DNA from: Arenicola marina
Lineage: Eukaryota > Annelida > Polychaeta > Arenicolidae
Reading direction: 5' to 3'
Length of the DNA stretch: 64,000 bases
Assembly: GCA_964019135.1 (NCBI GenBank)
Contig: OZ025258.1
Span: forward strand, 3,348,001-3,412,000
The position numbers were made by a program, and so were the translations under genes. Positions 56,652 through 64,000 of the stretch are shown piece after piece (position 1 is the first letter of the stretch; every line of letters starts with the position of its first letter). The notes beneath the pieces were generated by a model. The model worked only from the letters and a program-made list of their open reading frames with translations, searched no databases and was not told the origin of the DNA.

Positions 56652-59600
56652 CTAGCGAGACACCTGTCGACTCTGTGCTGACCTCTAGCGAGACACCTGT
56701 CGACTCTGTGCTGACCTTTAGCGAGACACCTGTCGACTCTGTGCTGACCTCTAGCGAGACACCTGTCGACTCTGTGCTAACCTCTAGCGAGACACCTGTC
56801 GACTCTGTGCTGACCTCCAGCGAGACACCTGTCGACTCTGTGCTGACCTCTAGCGAGACACCTGTCGACTCTGTGCTAACCTCTAGCGAGACACCTGTCG
56901 ACTCTGTGCTGACCTCTAGCGAGACACCTGTCGACTCTGTGCTGACCTCTAGCGAGACACCTGTCGACTCTGTGCTGACCTCTAGCGAGACACCTGTCGA
57001 CTCTGTGCTGACCTCTAGCGAGACACCTGTCGACTCTGTGCTGACCTCTAGCGAGACACCTGTCGACTCTGTGCTGACCTCTAGCGAGACACCTGTCGAC
57101 TCTGTGCTAACCTCTAGCGAGACACCTGTCGACTCTGTGCTGACCTCTAGCGAGACACCTGTCGACTCTGTGTTGACCTCTAGCGAGACACCTGTCGACT
57201 CTGTGCTAACCTCTAGCGAGACACCTGTCGACTCTGTGCTAACCTCTAGCGAGACACCTGTCGACTCTGTGTTGACCTCTAGCGAGACACCTGTCGACTC
57301 TGTGCTAACCTCTAGCGAGACACCTGTCGACTCTGTGCTAACCTCTAGCGAGGCACCTGTCGACTCTGTGTTGACCTCTAGCGAGACACCTGTCGACTCT
57401 GTGCTAACCTCTAGCGAGACACCTGTCGACTCTGTGCTGACCTCTAGCGAGACACCTGTCGACTCTGTGCTGACCTCTAGCGAGACACCTGTCGACTCTG
57501 TGCTGACCTCTAGCGAGACACCTGTCGACTCTGTGTTGACCTCTAGCGAGACACCTGTCGACTCTGTGCTAACCTCTAGCGAGACACCTGTCGACTCTGT
57601 GCTGACCTCTAGCGAGACACCTGTCGACTCTGTGCTGACCTCTAGCGAGACACCTGTCGACTCTGTGCTGACCTCTAGCGAGACACCTGTCGACTCTGTG
57701 CTGACCTCTAGCGAGACACCTGTCGACTCTGTGCTGACCTCTAGCGAGACACCTGTCGACTCTGTGTTGACCTCTAGCGAGACACCTGTCGACTCTGTGC
57801 TAACCTCTAGCGAGACACCTGTCGACTCTGTGCTGACCTCTAGCGAGACACCTGTCGACTCTGTGCTAACCTGTAGCGAGACACCTGTCGACTCTGTGCT
57901 AACCTCTAGCGAGACACCTGTCGACTCTGTGCTAACCTCTAGCGAGACACCTGTCGACTTTGTGCTGACCTCTAGCGAGACACCTGTCGACTCTGTGCTG
58001 ACCTCTAGCGAGACACCTGTCGACTCTGTGCTGACCTCTAGCGAGACACCTGTCGACTCTGTGCTGACCTCTAGCGAGACACCTGTCGACTCTGTGCTAA
58101 CCTCTAGCGAGACACCTGTCGACTGTGCTAACCTCTAGCGAGACACCTGTCGACTCTGTGCTAACCTCTAGCGAAACACCTGTCGACTCTGTGCTGACCT
58201 CTAGCGAGACACCTGTCGACTCTGTGCTAACCTCTAGCGAGACACCTGTCGACTGTGCTAACCTCTAGCGAGACACCTGTCGACTCTGTGCTGACCTCTA
58301 GCGAGACACCTGTCGACTCTGTGCTGACCTCTAGCGAGACACCTGTCGACTCTGTGCTAACCTCTAGCGAGACACCTGTCGACTGTGCTAACCTCTAGCG
58401 AGACACCTGTCGATTCTGTGCTAACCTCTAGCGAGACACCTGTCGACTCTGTGCTGACCTCTAGCGAGACACCTGTCGACTCTGTGCTGACCTCTAGCGA
58501 GACACCTGTCGACTCTGTGCTAACCTCTAGCGAGACACCTGTCGACTCTGTGCTAACCTCTAGCGAGACACCTGTCGACTCTGTGCTGACCTCTAGCGAG
58601 ACACCTGTCGACTCTGTGCTGACCTCTAGCGAGACACCTGTCGACTTTGTGCTGACCTCTAGCGAGACACCTGTCGACTCTGTGCTAACCTCTAGCGAGA
58701 CACCTGTCGACTCTGTGCTAACCTCTAGCGAGACACCTGTCGACTCTGTGCTGACCTCTAGCGAGACACCTGTCGACTCTGTGCTGACCTCTAGCGAGAC
58801 ACCTGTCGACTCTGTGCTAACCTCTAGCGAGACACCTGTCGACTCTGTGCTAACCTCTAGCGAGACACCTGTCGACTCTGTGCTGACCTCTAGCGAGACA
58901 CCTGTCGACTCTGTGCTGACCTCTAGCGAGACACCTGTCGACTCTGTGCTGACCTCTAGCGAGACACCTGTCGACTCTGTGCTGACCTCTAGCGAGACAC
59001 CTGTCGACTCTGTGCTAACCTCTAGCGAGACACCTGTCGACTCTGTGCTGACCTCTAGCGACACACCTGTCGACTCTGTGCTAACCTCTAGCGAGACACC
59101 TGTCGACTCTGTGCTGACCTCTAGCGAGACACCTGTCGACTCTGTGCTGACCTCTAGCGAGACACCTGTCGACTCTGTGCTGACCTCTAGCGAGACACCT
59201 GTCGACTCTGTGCTGACCTCTAGCAAGACACCTGTCGACTCTGTGCTGACCTCTAGCGAGACACCTGTCGACTCTGTGTTGACCTCTAGCGAGACACCTG
59301 TCGACTCTGTGCTGACCTCTAGCGAGACACCTGTCGACTCTGTGCTAACCTCTAGCGAGACACCTGTCGACTCTGTGCTGACCTCTAGCGAGACACCTGT
59401 CGACTCTGTGCTGACCTCTAGCGAGACACCTGTCGACTCTGTGCTAACCTCTAGCGAGACACCTGTCGACTCTGTGCTGACCTCTAGCGAGACACCTGTC
59501 GACTCTGTGCTAACCTCTAGCGAGACACCTGTCGACTCTGTGCTGACCTCTAGCGAGACACCTGTCGACTCTGTGCTAACCTCTAGCGAGACACCTGTCG

Positions 59601-62600
59601 ACTCTGTGCTAACCTCTAGCGAGACACCTGTCGACTCTGTGCTGACCTCTAGCGAGACACCTGTCGACTCTGTGCTAACCTCTAGCGAGACACCTGTCGA
59701 CTCTGTGCTGACTTCTAGCGAGACACCTGTCGACTCTGTGCTGACCTCTAGCGAGACACCTGTCGACTCTGTGCTAACCTCTAGCGAGACACCTGTCGAC
59801 TCTGTGCTGACCTCTAGCGAGACACCTGTCGACTCTGTGCTAACCTCTAGCGAGACACCTGTCGACTCTGTGCTAACCTCTAGCGAGACACCTGTCGACT
59901 CTGTGCTGACCTCTAGCGAGACACCTGTCGACTCTGTGCTGACCTCTAGCGAGACACCTGTCGACTCTGTGCTAACCTCTAGCGAGACACCTGTCGACTC
60001 TGTGCTGACCTCTAGCGAGACACCTGTCGACTCTGTGCTAACCTCTAGCGAGACACCTGTCGACTCTGTGCTAACCTCTAGCGAGACACCTGTCGACTCT
60101 GTGCTGACCTCTAGCGAGACACCTGTCGACTCTGTGCTAACCTCTAGCGAGACACCTGTCGACTCTGTGCTAACCTCTAGCGAGACACCTGTCGACTCTG
60201 TGCTGACCTCTAGCGAGACACCTGTCGACTCTGTGCTAACCTCTAGCGAGACACCTGTCGACTCTGTGCTGACCTCTAGCGAGACACCTGTCGACTCTGT
60301 GCTGACCTCTAGCGAGACACCTGTCGACTCTGTGCTGACCTCTAGCGAGACACCTGTCGACTCTGTGCTGACCTCTAGCGAGACACCTGTCGACTCTGTG
60401 CTAACCTCTAGCGAGACACCTGTCGACTCTGTGCTGACCTCTAGCGAGACACCTGTCGACTCTGTGCTAACCTCTAGCGAGACACCTGTCGACTCTGTGC
60501 TGACCTCTAGCGAGACACCTGTCGACTCTGTGCTGACCTCTAGCGAGACACCTGTCGACTCTGTGCTGACCTCTAGCGAGACACCTGTCGACTCTGTGTT
60601 GACCTCTAGCGAGACACCTGTCGACTCTGTGTTGACCTCTAGCGAGACACCTGTCGACTCTGTGCTGACCTCTAGAGAGACACCTGTCGACTCTGTGCTG
60701 ACCTCTAGCGAGACACCTGTCGACTCTGTGCTGACCTCTAGCGAGACACCTGTCGACTCTGTGCTAACCTCTAGCGAGACACCTGTCGACTCTGTGCTGA
60801 CCTCTAGCGAGAAACCTGTCGACTCTGTGCTGACCTCTAGCGAGACACCTGTCGACTCTGTGCTGACCTCTAGCGAGACACCTGTCGACTCTGTGCTGAC
60901 CTCTAGCGAGACACCTGTCGACTCTGTGTTGACCTCTAGCGAGACACCTGTCGACTCTGTGTTGACCTCTAGCGAGACACCTGTCGACTCTGTGCTGACC
61001 TCTAGAGGGACACCTGTCGACTCTGTGCTGACCTCTAGCGAGACACCTGTCGACTCTGTGCTGACCTCTAGCGAGACACCTGTCGACTCTGTGCTAACCT
61101 CTAGCGAGACACCTGTCGACTCTGTGCTGACATCTAGCGAGACACCTGTCGACTCTGTGCTAACCTCTAGCGAGACACCTGTCGACTCTGTGCTGACCTC
61201 TAGCGAGACACCTGTCGACTCTGTGCTGACCTCTAGCGAGACACCTGTCGACTCTGTGCTGACCTCTAGCGAGACACCTGTCGACTCTGTGCTGACCTCT
61301 AGCGAGACACCTGTCGACTCTGTGTTGACCTCTAGCGAGACACCTGTCGACTCTGTGCTAACCTCTAGCGAGACACCTGTCGACTCTGTGCTAACCTCTA
61401 GCGAGACACCTGTCGACTCTGTGCTGACCTCTAGCGAGACACCTGTCGACTCTGTGCTAACCTCTAGCGAGACACCTGTCGACTCTGTGCTAACCTCTAG
61501 CGAGACACCTGTCGACTCTGTGCTGACCTCTAGCGAGACACCTGTCGACTCTGTGCTAACCTCTAGCGAGACACCTGTCGACTCTGTGCTGACCTCTAGC
61601 GAGACACCTGTCGACTCTGTGCTGACCTCTAGCGAGACACCTGTCGACTCTGTGCTAACCTCTAGCGAGACACCTGTCGACTCTGTGCTGACCTCTAGCG
61701 AGACACCTGTCGACTCTGTGCTAACCTCTAGCGAGACACCTGTCGACTCTGTGCTGACCTCTAGCGAGACACCTGTCGACTCTGTGCTAACCTCTAGCGA
61801 GACACCTGTCGACTCTGTGCTAACCTCTAGCGAGACACCTGTCGACTCTGTGCTGACCTCTAGCGAGACACCTGTCGACTCTGTGCTAACCTCTAGCGAG
61901 ACACCTGTCGACTCTGTGCTGACCTCTAGCGAGACACCTGTCGACTCTGTGCTGACCTCTAGCGAGACACCTGTCGACTCTGTGCTAACCTCTAGCGAGA
62001 CACCTGTCGACTCTGTGCTGACCTCTAGCGAGACACCTGTCGACTCTGTGCTAACCTCTAGCGAGACACCTGTCGACTCTGTGCTAACCTCTAGCGAGAC
62101 ACCTGTCGACTCTGTGCTGACCTCTAGCGAGACACCTGTCGACTCTGTGCTGACCTCTAGCGAGACACCTGTCGACTCTGTGCTAACCTCTAGCGAGACA
62201 CCTGTCGACTCTGTGCTGACCTCTAGCGAGACACCTGTCGACTCTGTGCTAACCTCTAGCGAGACACCTGTCGACTCTGTGCTAACCTCTAGCGAGACAC
62301 CTGTCGACTCTGTGCTGACCTCTAGCGAGACACCTGTCGACTCTGTGCTAACCTCTAGCGAGACACCTGTCGACTCTGTGCTAACCTCTAGCGAGACACC
62401 TGTCGACTCTGTGCTGACCTCTAGCGAGACACCTGTCGACTCTGTGCTAACCTCTAGCGAGACACCTGTCGACTCTGTGCTGACCTCTAGCGAGACACCT
62501 GTCGACTCTGTGCTGACCTCTAGCGAGACACCTGTCGACTCTGTGCTGACCTCTAGCGAGACACCTGTCGACTCTGTGCTGACCTCTAGCGAGACACCTG

Positions 62601-64000
62601 TCGACTCTGTGCTAACCTCTAGCGAGACACCTGTCGACTCTGTGCTGACCTCTAGCGAGACACCTGTCGACTCTGTGCTAACCTCTAGCGAGACACCTGT
62701 CGACTCTGTGCTGACCTCTAGCGAGACACCTGTCGACTCTGTGCTGACCTCTAGCGAGACACCTGTCGACTCTGTGCTGACCTCTAGCGAGACACCTGTC
62801 GACTCTGTGTTGACCTCTAGCGAGACACCTGTCGACTCTGTGTTGACCTCTAGCGAGACACCTGTCGACTCTGTGCTGACCTCTAGAGAGACACCTGTCG
62901 ACTCTGTGCTGACCTCTAGCGAGACACCTGTCGACTCTGTGCTGACCTCTAGCGAGACACCTGTCGACTCTGTGCTAACCTCTAGCGAGACACCTGTCGA
63001 CTCTGTGCTGACCTCTAGCGAGAAACCTGTCGACTCTGTGCTGACCTCTAGCGAGACACCTGTCGACTCTGTGCTGACCTCTAGCGAGACACCTGTCGAC
63101 TCTGTGCTGACCTCTAGCGAGACACCTGTCGACTCTGTGTTGACCTCTAGCGAGACACCTGTCGACTCTGTGTTGACCTCTAGCGAGACACCTGTCGACT
63201 CTGTGCTGACCTCTAGAGGGACACCTGTCGACTCTGTGCTGACCTCTAGCGAGACACCTGTCGACTCTGTGCTGACCTCTAGCGAGACACCTGTCGACTC
63301 TGTGCTAACCTCTAGCGAGACACCTGTCGACTCTGTGCTGACCTCTAGCGAGACACCTGTCGACTCTGTGCTAACCTCTAGCGAGACACCTGTCGACTCT
63401 GTGCTGACCTCTAGCGAGACACCTGTCGACTCTGTGCTGACCTCTAGCGAGACACCTGTCGACTCTGTGCTGACCTCTAGCGAGACACCTGTCGACTCTG
63501 TGCTGACCTCTAGCGAGACACCTGTCGACTCTGTGTTGACCTCTAGCGAGACACCTGTCGACTCTGTGCTAACCTCTAGCGAGACACCTGTCGACTCTGT
63601 GCTAACCTCTAGCGAGACACCTGTCGACTCTGTGCTGACCTCTAGCGAGACACCTGTCGACTCTGTGCTAACCTCTAGCGAGACACCTGTCGACTCTGTG
63701 CTAACCTCTAGCGAGACACCTGTCGACTCTGTGCTGACCTCTAGCGAGACACCTGTCGACTCTGTGCTAACCTCTAGCGAGACACCTGTCGACTCTGTGC
63801 TGACCTCTAGCGAGACACCTGTCGACTCTGTGCTGACCTCTAGCGAGACACCTGTCGACTCTGTGCTGACCTCTAGCGAGACACCTGTCGACTCTGTGCT
63901 GACCTCTAGCGAGACACCTGTCGACTCTGTGCTAACCTCTAGCGAGACACCTGTCGACTCTGTGCTGACCTCTAGCGAGACACCTGTCGACTCTGTGCTA
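56652..64000. repeat. 33-bp minisatellite array, over 220 copies, continues beyond right edge
   Basis: The unit is 33 bp, with AGCGAGACACCTGTCGACTC followed by TGTGCTGACCTCT. The + strand reads SETPVDSVLTS for about 44 units (56675-58138) until a 2-bp deletion in one unit (GTCGACTGTGC at about 58118-58128) brings a TAG into frame. The same deletion recurs at about 58251 and 58381. The minus strand is open in places (58357-59226, unit STESTGVSLEV). The main dimorphism is GTGCTGACC/GTGCTAACC, with a less frequent GTGTTGACC. Rare variants (TCTAGAGAGA, GAGAAACC, TCTAGAGGGA) recur at an exact offset of 2211 bp. Every unit contains a GTCGAC palindrome. Frame-breaking indels argue against a protein. 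Confidence 0.98.

Noticed and set aside
56675-58138. 487-codon SETPVDSVLTS repeat protein
   Set aside because: It ends at a 2-bp deletion within the array while the repeat itself continues, and there is no unique N- or C-terminal domain.
43391-64000. Common origin of the 51-bp and 33-bp arrays
   Set aside because: They share GACACCTG and a nearby GACTC-like string only. The rest of the units cannot be aligned.

Overview
This window is almost certainly nuclear DNA of a multicellular eukaryote. It has no bacterial-style gene packing, no recognisable protein family, and no rRNA or functional tRNA gene. It does contain a tRNA-derived SINE with flanking duplications, a palindromic MITE-like element, homopolymer G/C tracts and sequences resembling animal-type regulatory motifs (E-box, CRE, YY1-like, CTCF-like). 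A marine invertebrate such as a mollusc is my best guess, but nothing seen here proves the phylum.

By my boundary estimates about 47 kb of the 64 kb (roughly three quarters) is tandem repeat, from about 20 unrelated minisatellite families. In order they are: 51-bp units (1-1419), 14-bp (2641-8289), 23-bp (8290-10313), about 71-bp (10546-10915), 49-bp (11366-13103), 21-bp (13104-14548), 31-bp (14549-15036), 59-bp (15288-15461), 28-bp (15847-15947), a CA/CCCCA-rich block (17700-18366), 35-bp (18412-18616), 14/28-bp (19578-21670), 46-bp (24283-25766), 54-bp (25908-34385), 23-bp GC-box units (39209-39314), 20-bp (39903-40257), a pyrimidine tract (40661-40882), 45/47-bp (41486-42450), 16-bp CRE units (42468-42545), 51-bp (43391-55277) and 33-bp (56652 to the right edge). 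The first and last arrays are cut by the window edges.

Several arrays show higher-order structure: 3.34 kb in the 14-bp array, blocks moved by 49, 28, 59 and 31 units in the 54-bp array, 7 units in the second 51-bp array, and 67 units (2211 bp) in the 33-bp array. This is the pattern expected from unequal exchange or conversion. The very long open frames over these arrays (up to about 2860 codons, open on both strands at once) follow from unit length and composition and are not treated as genes.

The unique islands (1420-2640, 15462-17700, 18617-19577, 21671-24282, 34386-39902, 40258-41485, 42546-43390, 55278-56651) contain the interpretable material. There is a SINE on the minus strand at 2352-2600, a possible LTR-end/primer-binding site near 22085, and a MITE-like palindrome at 35841-36041. 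A diverged dispersed repeat occurs in opposite orientations at about 35597-35835 and 39018-39235. A cluster of CTCF-like sites lies at 36073-36527, and candidate TATA promoters with CACGTG boxes lie near 19249-19338 and 38462-38508. No protein-coding gene can be called with confidence, so no pathway or operon can be described. The window reads as a gene-poor, minisatellite-saturated region.
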